DNA from: Nocardia veterana NBRC 100344
GTDB taxonomy: Bacteria > Actinomycetota > Actinomycetes > Mycobacteriales > Mycobacteriaceae
Length of the DNA stretch: 64,000 nucleotides
Assembly: GCF_000308855.1 (NCBI RefSeq)
Contig: NZ_BAGM01000082.1
Coordinates: 1-64,000 of the forward strand
Direction: 5' to 3'
In this document: positions 47,911 to 56,348 of the stretch, one piece after another
How the letters are laid out: the number at the start of each line of letters is the position of its first letter
Position numbering within the stretch: the first letter of the stretch is position 1
Position numbers and translations under genes: made by a program
The notes under the pieces: model-generated
What the model saw: the letters and a program-made list of their open reading frames with translations, nothing else
Database searches by the model: none
Told to the model about the DNA's origin: nothing

Positions 47911-48630
47911 TCAGATGCCGAAATCGCGCAGGGCTTTCAGGACTCGGTCCGCCAGTTCCGGGCGGCAGATGAGCAGGTCCGGGAGGTAGGGGTCGGGCTG
48001 GTTGTAGCGCAGCGGGGAGCCGTCGAGACGGGAGGTGTGCAGGCCCGCGGCGGCGGCGACCGCTACCGGGGCGCAAGAGTCCCATTCGTACTGTCCGCCC
48101 GAGTGGGCGTAGATGTCGGCCTCGCCGCGTACGACGGCCATGGCCTTGGCGCCGGCCGAGCCCATCGGGACCACCTCGGCGTCCAGGGCGGCGACCAGAT
48201 GGTGCACACAGGCCGGCGGGCGGCTGCGGGAGACGGCGATGCGCAGCGGCCCGCCGCCGGGCGGCGGCAGCACCGGTGGCCTACCGGTGCCGAGAACCAG
48301 GCCGGGCACCGGCAGCGCGACCGCGCCCACCTCCGCTCGCCCGTCCACGGCCAGCGCCACGTGCACGGCCCAGTCCGCGCGCGGCGGCTGTCCGTATTCA
48401 CGGGTGCCGTCGAGCGGATCGACGATCCAGACTCGGCTGCGGGACAAGCGAATCGGGTCGTCGGTACTTTCCTCCGACAGGACCGCGTCATCGGGCCGCA
48501 GCTCCGCCAGCCGCTTCAGCAGCAGTTCGTCGGAGCGCCTGTCCCCCACCGCGCCACCCTGGTCACGGATCTTGAGCAGGAGCTCGCCGGCCTCTCGGGC
48601 GAGCTCGGCGGCCACCGCGTGGTCGTCCAT
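47911..48630 (-). CDS. Inositol-phosphatase-family protein (CysQ-like)
   Basis: A 239-residue Mg-dependent phosphatase of the FIG/inositol monophosphatase superfamily. Metal ligands are in LSEESTDD (Glu/Asp near residue 53), WIVDPLDGTREYG (about 69-81) and YEWDSCAPVAVAAAAG (about 183). The pattern fits CysQ, which hydrolyses 3'-phosphoadenosine 5'-phosphate or inositol/fructose phosphates. No sulfate-assimilation gene is next to it, so the physiological substrate is open. Confidence 0.83.
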   Translation of the reverse strand: MDDHAVAAELAREAGELLLKIRDQGGAVGDRRSDELLLKRLAELRPDDAVLSEESTDDPIRLSRSRVWIVDPLDGTREYGQPPRADWAVHVALAVDGRAEVGAVALPVPGLVLGTGRPPVLPPPGGGPLRIAVSRSRPPACVHHLVAALDAEVVPMGSAGAKAMAVVRGEADIYAHSGGQYEWDSCAPVAVAAAAGLHTSRLDGSPLRYNQPDPYLPDLLICRPELADRVLKALRDFGI

Positions 48631-48809
48631 AGTCGATTCTCACTCTCCCGCCGGACCGGCGAACCAACGCCGGCCGAACGCACCTCCGCACCGGCTCGTC
48701 CGCCGGTGACCGCGTTGTCCCGCGAACGATCGACGGGACCCTTGCAGTGTGCCAGTCGCCACTGCGGCCGCGCCGGACCCCCTGCTGCCGCGGAACCCGG
48801 ATCGACGAT

Positions 48810-48862
48810 TTCGGCCCGCGCCGACAGCGTTCATAGTTCGGCCCGCGCCGACAGCGTTCATA
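48810..48862 (+). repeat. Two tandem 26-base repeats upstream of trpF-like gene
   Basis: A 26-base unit beginning TTCGGCCCGCGCCGACAGCG and ending TTCATA occurs twice (48810-48835 and 48837-48862) with a period of 27 bases. The gap between the CysQ-like and trpF-like genes has no other feature apart from a TATCGT -10-like box. Either a recent slip duplication or a paired protein-binding site. Confidence 0.8.
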
Positions 48863-48927
48863 CTGGGTTTACATCCGATAACGCGCACTCCGCCGGATCG
48901 GCACAGTCCGAGCAGTATCGTGTGCCG

Positions 48928-49626
48928 ATGATCAATGTCCGAGCGAAAATCTGCGGCATCCGGAGCGAATCCGACCTCCGGGCCGTCGTCGCGGCCGACG
49001 CCGACGCGGCCGGATTCATTTCGGGCACGACACATTTCAGCGAAGACGAGCTCGACGTCGAACGGGCGCGGCGGTTGTCGCGATTGGCGCCGTCGTCGAT
49101 CGAACGCGTCCTGGTCACCCATCTCACGGATGCGGACGCCATCTTGCGCCGCGCCGACCGGATCGGGGTGGACTGCATCCAGTTGCACGGGCTGATCTCG
49201 CTCGACACGGTGCGCGCGGTCCGCCGGGGCGCCGCCGGCCGGCGGGTGATCCGCGCCGTCCATGTGACGGGGCCGGAGGCGGTCGGCGCCGCCGTGCGGG
49301 CGGCGCCGAATTGCGATGGGATAGTGCTCGATTCGAGGTCGGCGCACCGGCTCGGCGGAACCGGGCGCACCCATGACTGGACGATCAGCGCCCGCATCGT
49401 CGAATTGTTCGCCGGATCGGATTTTCCGGTCATGCTCGCCGGCGGACTGCACCCGGGCAACGTCGCCGCCGCGATCGAAACCGTGGGACCGGCCTGGGTC
49501 GATGTGAACTCCGGCGTCGACGATTCCCGGGGCGACAAGGATCCCGCGTCGTGCTGCGAATTCGTCAGGGCGGCACACGGTGTCGTGGTGCCGAACGCTG
49601 CTCTAGCCCGACCGCGATCAGAATGA
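48928..49626 (+). CDS. trpF: Phosphoribosylanthranilate isomerase (TrpF), orphan
   Basis: A 232-residue TIM barrel with all TrpF hallmarks: AKICGI with the catalytic Cys at residue 8, VDCIQLHG near residue 88, GIVLDS with the catalytic Asp, GGTGRTHDW near residue 145, VMLAGGLHPGNVAAAI and WVDVNSGVDDS. TrpF converts N-(5-phosphoribosyl)anthranilate to CdRP in tryptophan synthesis. No trp gene is near. TATCGT ends six bases before the ATG with no ribosome binding site, so it is probably leaderless. The 3' end overlaps the convergent EamA gene by 62 bases. Actinobacteria usually rely on bifunctional PriA, so a specialised role is possible. Confidence 0.85.
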   Translation: MINVRAKICGIRSESDLRAVVAADADAAGFISGTTHFSEDELDVERARRLSRLAPSSIERVLVTHLTDADAILRRADRIGVDCIQLHGLISLDTVRAVRRGAAGRRVIRAVHVTGPEAVGAAVRAAPNCDGIVLDSRSAHRLGGTGRTHDWTISARIVELFAGSDFPVMLAGGLHPGNVAAAIETVGPAWVDVNSGVDDSRGDKDPASCCEFVRAAHGVVVPNAALARPRSE

Positions 49627-50422
49627 GCGCACCCGCCGCGGCGGTGGCGGCGGTGGGTGGGCGCTGCGTCCAGACCGCCCCTACCAGCGTCGCGACCACT
49701 GCCTCGTTCAGCCCGAGGACGCTCGCCGTCGCCGCATCCAGCCATCGCAGCGCCTGCCAATACAGGGCGAAGCCCGGACCCAGGAGGACTGCGCCCACCG
49801 CGAGCAGGCCGGCCGCGACCGGCGCCCGCGGCGGATCGAGCAACAGCAGTGGGCTGCTGGCGATTCCACCCAGCAGCAATTGCAGTGCCGCCGCGGTGGC
49901 CGTATGGTTCGGCCCCGGCTGCCGGGCGATCACACTCACCAGCAGCGCCACGCACGCGGCGCTGCCGAGCGCCAACCCACATCCCGCGACCGCCGCTCCT
50001 GCCGCCGAACCGCCCGGGTGGGGCGTGGCCACCAGCCAGATCGCCAGGGCGACGAGCAGCAGTTCGAGCAGCACCGGCAGGGTCGGTGCCCGCCGTCCCC
50101 GCACCAACGCCGCGGCGATGATCAGCACCGGCGCTGTCAGGTGCAGCGCGACCACCACCGGCAGCGGGCCCAGCCGCAGCGCCGCGATGTAGAGCGCCAG
50201 ATTCGCGGCCTCCAGCGTGCCCAGCCGGAGATACAGCGCCGGCTGGGCCAGAAACGTTGCCCAGGGATGCTGTCCACGCAGCCTGGCCGACACCAGCAGC
50301 GGAACCGCCCCGCCGAGCGCGACCAGCCCCGCGGTCGCCGGGGCCGCCAACGCCGCCAGCAGGGCACTCGAGGTGCCCCACAGACAGGTCACGAGGACCA
50401 TCACCGCAATCGGGGGGCCCAT
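49565..50422 (-). CDS. EamA-family membrane transporter
   Basis: A 285-residue, very hydrophobic protein with about ten membrane helices in two repeated EamA halves (VMVLVTCLWGTSSALLA ... LEAANLALYIAALRLGPLPVVVALHLTAPVL; second half ALYWQALRWLDAATASVLGLNEAVVATLVGAVW). The group includes amino acid, nucleotide-sugar and metabolite exporters. It begins four bases after the stop of the alpha-toroid gene, so the two are translationally linked. Substrate unknown. Confidence 0.83.
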   Translation of the reverse strand: MGPPIAVMVLVTCLWGTSSALLAALAAPATAGLVALGGAVPLLVSARLRGQHPWATFLAQPALYLRLGTLEAANLALYIAALRLGPLPVVVALHLTAPVLIIAAALVRGRRAPTLPVLLELLLVALAIWLVATPHPGGSAAGAAVAGCGLALGSAACVALLVSVIARQPGPNHTATAAALQLLLGGIASSPLLLLDPPRAPVAAGLLAVGAVLLGPGFALYWQALRWLDAATASVLGLNEAVVATLVGAVWTQRPPTAATAAAGALILIAVGLEQRSAPRHRVPP

Positions 50423-50426
50423 CGGT

Positions 50427-51740
50427 CTAGGCCAGCAGATAGGTGACCACCGGCAACACGAACGCGGTGAACGCGGCGAACACCGCGCTCGCCACCCGGC
50501 GTTTGGGCAGCCGCGGGAACCGGGTGGCCAGCCCACAGTAGGTGCCGAGGGCGACGAGCGCCGTGCCCCACACCACCAGCGCGCGACTGCCGACGGTGCC
50601 GTAGACGCTTTCGAAGGCGACCGCCAATCCGAACACCGTGGCTCCCGCCGCCACCCCGACCAACAGCAGCGCTTGTCCGGCAGTGGAATTCATCAGCATG
50701 CGGTGGCCGCGCACGGTCGCGACGGCCTGGGGATCGGTGCGATGGGTCCCGTCGGCCCGGCAGATCTCGTCGTACACCTTCCCCGGATTGACGCGCTCGT
50801 TGATCGCCGGGCGCACCTGGAGCAGCGCTTCCAGCGCTTGAGTGGTGGCGTACGAGGTGACCGGGCCTTCGTCGGAGATCCGGAATCCGCCACGATAGAT
50901 CGCCATCGCGTCCATCTCCTGCATATCCAGCAGCGCGACGATCGCCGCCCGCACCGCCGGATCGAAAATGGTACGGCTGTCGGCCGCTATCACCGCACCG
51001 ACCGCCAGATGCAGCGTCAGGTGCCGCCAGGTGTCGACGAGGTCGTCGCGCCGAAAGATCTCGGTCTCGATCTCGTATTCGCCGCGGCGCAGTCCGGTCA
51101 GCAGCCGCTTGACCGCCAACTCGCAGGCCCGCTCGGCACGCTTGTCGCCGATCCGGACGATTTCCGGGCGGGCGAGCACGGTCGCGATGTGGGCTGCCGC
51201 GTACATCGGCAGCGATCGCGGTTCCTGATACATCGCCGCCACCAGATAGCCGATCCCACGCGAGATGGCTTGGTGCCGTTCCCCGTCGAAGCCGCCGTCA
51301 CCGATCAGCGCCTCGACGGCGGCGGCGGTCGCGGTAATCGACACCGGGCCCAGGAAACCCGACATCCGCCAGCCGCCGGTTTCCGAATCCTGTTGATCCA
51401 GTAGCGATCGCACGGCTCCCGCCAGACCCGGATCGCACTCGGCGACCCCCAGGCACCGCAGTGCGCGGATCCGCCACGCCACATCGATCGGGGTGCGGAA
51501 ATACCACTCGTCTCCGTTCGGCCGTTGCACGACAGTTGCCCGCACCAGCGCGGTGACCTTTGCCGCACGCGGGATCTCACAGCCGGCCCCGTGCAACACG
51601 CAGACCACTTCCGCGGTGTTCTGCGGGTTGGGTGGTACATCGGGTATCCAACCCCATCCCGCGCCCCCGCTGAGGTGCGGGATCTGGCTGCCGCGCAGCC
51701 ATTCCACGGCCATCCGGATACGCTCGTCGATGTTCGACAT
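50427..51740 (-). CDS. Alpha-toroid (prenyltransferase/squalene-cyclase-like) membrane protein
   Basis: A 437-residue protein. Residues 1-350 are helical repeats of the alpha/alpha-toroid type; one repeat, LDQQDSETGGWRMSGFLGPV, is a near-classic prenyltransferase/squalene-oxidase repeat, and others begin RMAVEWLRGSQIPHLSGGAGWG and LDMQEMDAMAIYRGGFRISD. The last 85 residues hold two to three membrane helices (ALLLVGVAAGATVFGLAVAF; GLATRFPRLPKRRVASAVFA). I do not see the DxDD acid motif of class II terpene cyclases; RRDDLVDTW is the closest. So the fold is recognised, the activity is not. GGAGAG precedes the ATG; EamA gene follows after 4 bases. Confidence 0.65.
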   Translation of the reverse strand: MSNIDERIRMAVEWLRGSQIPHLSGGAGWGWIPDVPPNPQNTAEVVCVLHGAGCEIPRAAKVTALVRATVVQRPNGDEWYFRTPIDVAWRIRALRCLGVAECDPGLAGAVRSLLDQQDSETGGWRMSGFLGPVSITATAAAVEALIGDGGFDGERHQAISRGIGYLVAAMYQEPRSLPMYAAAHIATVLARPEIVRIGDKRAERACELAVKRLLTGLRRGEYEIETEIFRRDDLVDTWRHLTLHLAVGAVIAADSRTIFDPAVRAAIVALLDMQEMDAMAIYRGGFRISDEGPVTSYATTQALEALLQVRPAINERVNPGKVYDEICRADGTHRTDPQAVATVRGHRMLMNSTAGQALLLVGVAAGATVFGLAVAFESVYGTVGSRALVVWGTALVALGTYCGLATRFPRLPKRRVASAVFAAFTAFVLPVVTYLLA

Positions 51741-52168
51741 TGCTCTCCGCCCCCTTAGAACGTTGCCCCGCGGACTACCGGTGGGGCCCTGATAACCGCC
51801 AAGTTACTCGGGTGCTCCGACAAACCGCTCGTCCCGGGACGATCCGAATTCGTTGGTGGCGAACATATTTCGATTCCATCTCGAGAGCTCGAGCGGCCGG
51901 TTCGCCGGCACCCCGCGAAACGCGCAGGTAGCCAATCTCGTTCGGCCGGCCACATGTCGCGGTGCGTGCCCGTGTCGAGGCGGGTTATCAGCGGGCCGTC
52001 ACCGCGTGACCGAAACTGGTCCGGCCCGACGTCGAATTGCAACTCGCCCCGGCGCCGACCGGAGTCGTCGTCGGGAGGCGGGGCAAATCCCGTGACCGGG
52101 TTCGCCTTCCGCGGCGAGGGCGATCCCGGCCCGTCGATCCCGGCGGGCGCACCGCGTGCGACCGGCCG
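51741..52168. other. Non-coding stretch between alpha-toroid and GT genes
   Basis: About 430 bases without a plausible gene on either strand. It must hold the alpha-toroid/EamA promoter; a short repeat of CTCGAG (CTCGAGAGCTCGAG, near 51880) is seen. No clear terminator was found for the glycosyltransferase gene. Confidence 0.4.
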
Positions 52169-53596
52169 TCAGGTGCCGTGCTCGATGCGCAAGGTCATCA
52201 GCTCGGGCCACATTCGCGACCACGGTTGCCGAGGATGCGAACAGAACCAGAGCCGGATTCCGTAGTTCACACCTTGGAACCCCGTGGCCTCGTCCAGACG
52301 TCCGACCGCGGTGACCTCGGTGAAGCGAGTCGGTAGGTCTGCGCCCAGGCGGGCACCGCCGACGTACAGCACGCGCGTGGCGCTGTCGGGTGGCGGCCCG
52401 AAGTAGGCCTTCGCGCGATCGACCGCCTCGACCAGTTGCGGCCATCCGCGCAGACCGAAGAACTGGGCACGAATCGCCATGTCACCGTTGCGAATCGCGG
52501 GCCCGTGCAGCAGGGATTGTGGGAGCGGCAGCACGCAGACCGCTGCCACGACGACGACCACGCCGGCCGCGAGATACGCACCGAGGGGCTTGCCGATGCG
52601 GCCGTGCAGGCCGTCGCCGACGAGCCGGACCGCAGCGGCTGCGAAGTACAGCGCGAATCCGCTTCCCAGGTAGTACGGGCGCAGCCCCGCCACCAGAACT
52701 GCCGCCAACGGCAGCACGCCCAGGGGGATCAGAAAGCGCACCGACCGCAATTCCGGTGCCCGCCACACGGCCGCGATGCCGATCAACAGCAGAATTCCAC
52801 CGGGCCCGGTGGTCAGCACGAGTTCCCGTGCCGCGGAAAGGAATCGACCGTCGACCATGGTCGTCTGTTCCGCTTCGATCGCCGCGCCCATCGCGACCTG
52901 TGGCCAGCCGTGCCGGGCCTGCCACAGCAGTGCCGGGATCGTGGACACCGCGACGATGCCGATCGCCGACCACAGGGCAGGCCGGCGCAACACCGACCGT
53001 GGTCCCCAGATCAGCACCCCGACGGCCAGGAGCCCCCAGACGGCCACGATCAGCCACTTGACCTGGAAATCGACCGCCGAGGCGAGGCCCGCCACGATCA
53101 GCAGCCGGTCGCGCCGGGTGTGCACCCAGCGGATCACCAGCCAGCACACGAAGGTGGTCAGCGCGGCGTCGTAGGCGAACGTGCTCAGCGCCGCCGACTG
53201 CTGCACAGCGAACGGTGTGCACGTGTATCCGAGCGCCGCCACCAGCTGGGCTGCCCGTCCCCCACCGAGTTCCCGCGCGATCAGCGCGGCGAGTACGACC
53301 GTCGCGACCGTCAACGCCACCACCGGGAGCCGCAGTGCCACCGCCGAACCCGGGGCGACCAGATCCGACAGCGATGCCTGCAGCGGAACCAGCGGCCCTT
53401 GGTCGGCGTAGCTCCACGACAATCGCCGGCCCGCCGGGACCATGTACAGCTCGTCACCCCACAGCGGGTACCGGCCCAGCCGCCAGGTCAGAAGAACGAG
53501 GAGGCCGGCCGCGAGTATCGACAGCTCCGGCAGGGCGAGTGCGGGCAGATCCGCCGGCGATGCCCGGCGGTCGCCCTCGGCTACGGCGGCTCGCAT
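52169..53596 (-). CDS. GT39/ArnT-like membrane glycosyltransferase
   Basis: A 475-residue integral membrane protein with about ten helices. The first outside loop holds LGRYPLWGDELYMVPAGRRL with the catalytic Asp-Glu (GDE near residue 50) and YADQGPLVPL, as in the PMT/ArnT (PF13231-type) family that uses polyprenyl-phosphate sugars. The C-terminal 100 residues are an outside domain. The acceptor is unknown; in Mycobacteriales such enzymes decorate arabinogalactan, lipids or proteins. The ATG follows AAGGAGGG; the frame is open 74 codons upstream but lacks coding character there. Confidence 0.83.
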   Translation of the reverse strand: MRAAVAEGDRRASPADLPALALPELSILAAGLLVLLTWRLGRYPLWGDELYMVPAGRRLSWSYADQGPLVPLQASLSDLVAPGSAVALRLPVVALTVATVVLAALIARELGGGRAAQLVAALGYTCTPFAVQQSAALSTFAYDAALTTFVCWLVIRWVHTRRDRLLIVAGLASAVDFQVKWLIVAVWGLLAVGVLIWGPRSVLRRPALWSAIGIVAVSTIPALLWQARHGWPQVAMGAAIEAEQTTMVDGRFLSAARELVLTTGPGGILLLIGIAAVWRAPELRSVRFLIPLGVLPLAAVLVAGLRPYYLGSGFALYFAAAAVRLVGDGLHGRIGKPLGAYLAAGVVVVVAAVCVLPLPQSLLHGPAIRNGDMAIRAQFFGLRGWPQLVEAVDRAKAYFGPPPDSATRVLYVGGARLGADLPTRFTEVTAVGRLDEATGFQGVNYGIRLWFCSHPRQPWSRMWPELMTLRIEHGT

Positions 53597-53799
53597 CGGC
53601 GACCCTCCTTGGTGAGTGCGGCGGCGGCCCGCCGCCGATCGCTCGATGATCGGGCAAATACGATGGTAGCCAAGGCGATTCGGCTGGTACGTTGTGTTTC
53701 CCACAGAGAATCGGCGCGGCCGTGGTGACGAATTCCGGTGGGTAACCGGTCCGCTGCGCCGGTCCGGCTCCCGGTCGGCGGACTCGATAGAGTGTTCGC

Positions 53800-54630
53800 A
53801 TGGCAGCTCCGATATCACCCGATGGAATTCGCCGCGCTCTGGTTCTCGGTGGTGGCGGTGTCGTCGGGCTGAGCTGGATGGCCGGGCTGGTCACCGCACT
53901 TCGGGACGAGGGTGTGGAACTGGCGGACGCCGATCGGATCATCGGCACCTCCGCCGGATCGATAGTCGGCACCGTCCTGGCCGCCGGTGGTGACCTCACG
54001 CGGATCCTGCAGCCGCGGGCGTCGGACACCCCGGCCGGCACGGCCGACCCGGCTGCGTTCACCGAGCTCATCGGGATTCTCATGACTCCCGGACTGGGCG
54101 CCCCGGAAGCATGGCGACGATGCGGCGCACGCGCGCTGGAGATGTCACTCGGCGATCCGGACGATCACGTCGCCCGCATGGCGAGGCTGATCGGCACCAG
54201 CGAATGGCCCGCCGGCGACATCGTCATCACCGCCACCGATGTGACCGAGGGCCGCTTTCGCGCGCTGACCCGCTTCGACGGCGTACCTCTGGACCGCGCG
54301 GTCGCGGCCAGCACATGCGCACCCGGCGTCTTCCCGCCGATCCCCATCGACGGCCACCATTACATGGACGGCGGGCTGCGCTCGCCGGTCAATGCCGATC
54401 TGGCCGCGAACGCCACGGTGATCGTCGTGATCGAACCCCTCGCCCATCTGTTCCCGCGCTCCGCCGTCGACAACGAACTGGGGAGCGGCACAGTCTTTTC
54501 CATCATCCCCGAACCGGAGGACATCGGCCCCGACGTCTTCGCCCCGGCCGCGGTGGTCCCCGCGCACGAGGCCGGGGTGCGGCGCGGCCGGGACATCGCG
54601 CCGCGCCTGAAGGACGTCTGGGCCGGCTGA
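53800..54630 (+). CDS. Patatin-like phospholipase
   Basis: A 276-residue patatin-domain hydrolase. The oxyanion motif is LVLGGGGVVGLSWMAG, the nucleophile elbow IGTSAGSIVG (Ser near residue 51), and the dyad Asp lies in MDGGLRSP (near 189). It would hydrolyse acyl esters of phospholipids or similar lipids. No signal peptide. TAGAGT ends six bases before the ATG and no ribosome binding site is seen, so it is likely leaderless. Confidence 0.9.
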   Translation: MAAPISPDGIRRALVLGGGGVVGLSWMAGLVTALRDEGVELADADRIIGTSAGSIVGTVLAAGGDLTRILQPRASDTPAGTADPAAFTELIGILMTPGLGAPEAWRRCGARALEMSLGDPDDHVARMARLIGTSEWPAGDIVITATDVTEGRFRALTRFDGVPLDRAVAASTCAPGVFPPIPIDGHHYMDGGLRSPVNADLAANATVIVVIEPLAHLFPRSAVDNELGSGTVFSIIPEPEDIGPDVFAPAAVVPAHEAGVRRGRDIAPRLKDVWAG

Positions 54631-54740
54631 GCGGTACGCCGAATCCGGGGCGATCGGGAGGCCGCGTACAACGGGGAATGTCCTGTCCTGCCCGCGGACC
54701 CGGTGGTCGGCACCTCGCCCGCCGGGCGCTACCGTGCGGG

Positions 54741-55265
54741 TCAGGGTACGGGCGGCAACAACTGGGCAGGGTGGTCCTGAACAGTGACCAGGACGACGAC
54801 GTCGCCGTACGGTGCGCTGCCCCGGGCCAGCCGATGACCGAACTTCGCCAGCGGAATCCGCCACCGATACTTGGCGTCGATCTCGGCCTGCACGAACGAC
54901 ACCAGCGTTCCGGCGGTCACGATCTGCGCGTGCCCTTGGCGCTGATGGGATCCGAGGGCCGGGTGGCCGAGCCAATCGCCGGCCTGGACCAGCACTCGGC
55001 CGTCGCGCATCAGGTCACCGGTCTCCGGCGACTGGGAGCAGACCCGAAACGCCAGCTGGTGGGCACCCACCGGGACGACCAGCCGCGGCACCGTCACCAA
55101 CCGGCGTGGACCGGTGACCCGGGTGACGAGCACCGTCTTCGCCTGCTGCCACTCGCGCGCTGCTCCGGTCGCCTGATCCCAGCGGTGCGCGGGTGCCGGG
55201 GCCATCGGGACCGGGCGCGCGAGCCGCAGTGGCGCGAGCGGAATATCGGTCAGGGTATCGGTCAT
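54741..55265 (-). CDS. PPOX-like (F420/flavin) family protein
   Basis: A 174-residue protein with a split-barrel pattern: KTVLVTRVTGPRRLVTVPRLVVP followed by QLAFRVCSQSPETGDLMRDGRVLVQAG and SHQRQGHAQIVTAG, which recalls PPOX-class F420- or FMN-binding enzymes. The match is by pattern only, and the SPETGDLMRDGRV segment is the strongest part. The ATG follows AAAGGAG. A remote family is likely; reaction unknown. Confidence 0.5.
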   Translation of the reverse strand: MTDTLTDIPLAPLRLARPVPMAPAPAHRWDQATGAAREWQQAKTVLVTRVTGPRRLVTVPRLVVPVGAHQLAFRVCSQSPETGDLMRDGRVLVQAGDWLGHPALGSHQRQGHAQIVTAGTLVSFVQAEIDAKYRWRIPLAKFGHRLARGSAPYGDVVVLVTVQDHPAQLLPPVP

Positions 55266-55694
55266 CGCATTCGCTCCTTTCCGCGACGAATCGGTTACGG
55301 CTGTCGCCGAGGCGCCGAGCAGTGACGGCCGGCCGGCCGCCGCACGAGAATCCGGCGGCGCACATGGCCTCGGCGTGAGACGCTCGCGTCCGCAACGGAT
55401 TCGACGGATAACGGATTCGACGGATCCGGCGGCCGGTGCCCCCGCGGCCCTGCTCGAGCATCCTCGATCGATCGTCTTCGATAGTGCCCGCACCCTGCGG
55501 CATCGGCAACGATGCTGATCACAGCACCTGGCATCCGCCGTCGGCCTTCCCGAGTTCGCTCCCGCTCGCTCCCCGGGCCTCGATCGGTGTGGGCCACCGT
55601 GACCTCTCGAAAACCCGGTGTGCGAAAGTAATTTGCGAGTCGGTGCCGGCCGCGGCTATGGTCGGCGTTCGGTCGGATACCCGGGGGTGTGCAC
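55266..55694. other. Non-coding stretch with a short tandem repeat
   Basis: About 430 bases between divergent genes with no convincing ORF. It contains a 14-base unit, CGGATTCGACGGAT, repeated at 55396-55409 and 55412-55425 (period 16). Promoters of both flanking genes must be here but were not resolved. Confidence 0.4.
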
Positions 55695-55994
55695 GTGTCG
55701 GTGAACGTTCATCTCTCGATGTATGTCGAAAAGCTTTCCTCCCCAGCGGAAGCCGACAGCGTCGAGGCCGCAGTGGAGCAGGTGCTGGCGGAACACGAGA
55801 TCGACCCGTGGACGGTGGTCGGCGTCTTCCACGATCCGCCCTGGGTGAAGATCTCCAGCGAGAACGGCCCGATCATCGTTCGCGGGTTCGGCGAGTGGAG
55901 CACGAATTTCGAGCGTGACATCACCGCCGCCATTCGCTCGGTCGCACCCGCAGCGGAGATCGATCTGGAATGGCAGTATCCGGACCAGGACTGA
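55695..55994 (+). CDS. Small hypothetical protein
   Basis: A 99-residue acidic protein: VSVNVHLSMYVEKLSSPAEA, then a helical segment, WTVVGVFHDPPWVKISSENG and a C-terminal FERDITAAIRSVAP. It seems an alpha/beta domain of immunity- or barstar-like size, but I recognise no family. GTG start taken after GGGGGT; another GTG lies two codons upstream. It converges on the resolvase-like gene with 15 bases between stops. Confidence 0.55.
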   Translation: MSVNVHLSMYVEKLSSPAEADSVEAAVEQVLAEHEIDPWTVVGVFHDPPWVKISSENGPIIVRGFGEWSTNFERDITAAIRSVAPAAEIDLEWQYPDQD

Positions 55995-56009
55995 TCCGAC
56001 CGCGACGTC

Positions 56010-56348
56010 TCACCAGGTGGGCATATCGTCCGGCGGTGCGCCGGTGGCCCACCGCGCGTAGGTGTGATGTGGTCTGGCGGTGACGATGTCGGTGATCTCG
56101 ACGAGCTCGGCGGGAACGGTGCCACCGGGAAAGTGATCGAGGCTGGGTACGATCACCGCCTCGGCGTCCAGGGCGATCACGGCGCCGATCAGGTACTGGA
56201 CGGGGTCGTCGGTGCGATCCGCGAAAACCACGATGTCGGCCAGCACATATCCCAAACGCCGTGCCAGACAGCGAATTTGGGCACTGTCCCATTCTTGCTG
56301 CAGCCGCGACACTTCGACGTGCAGGAATCCCAGGGCGACAAAACTCAT
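56010..56348 (-). CDS. Stand-alone resolvase-N-like protein, degenerate
   Basis: A 112-residue protein that resembles the N-terminal catalytic fold of serine recombinases: ALGFLHVEVSRLQQEWDSAQ in place of the usual YxRVS, then IRCLARRLGYVLADIVVF, DPVQYLIGAVIALDAEAVIVP and LDHFPGGTVPAEL in place of the LDRLxR segment. The catalytic Ser may survive (VSR), yet the Arg residues of the active site are not evident and no DNA-binding tail exists. A regulatory relic or a repurposed domain is likely. GAGGAGGG precedes the ATG. Confidence 0.6.
   Translation of the reverse strand: MSFVALGFLHVEVSRLQQEWDSAQIRCLARRLGYVLADIVVFADRTDDPVQYLIGAVIALDAEAVIVPSLDHFPGGTVPAELVEITDIVTARPHHTYARWATGAPPDDMPTW

Noticed and set aside
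48810..48862. The two tandem repeats as a CRISPR array
   Set aside because: There is a single base between the repeat units and only two copies, so no spacers exist; no cas gene is near.
55295..55597. A 100-codon minus-strand ORF in the gap before the PPOX-like gene
   Set aside because: Arg/Gly/Pro-rich with no ribosome binding site; includes the short tandem repeat and looks non-coding.
56010..56348. The resolvase-like ORF as evidence of an active mobile element
   Set aside because: No DNA-binding tail, no inverted repeats or duplicated target sites, and no other transposition gene in the surroundings.
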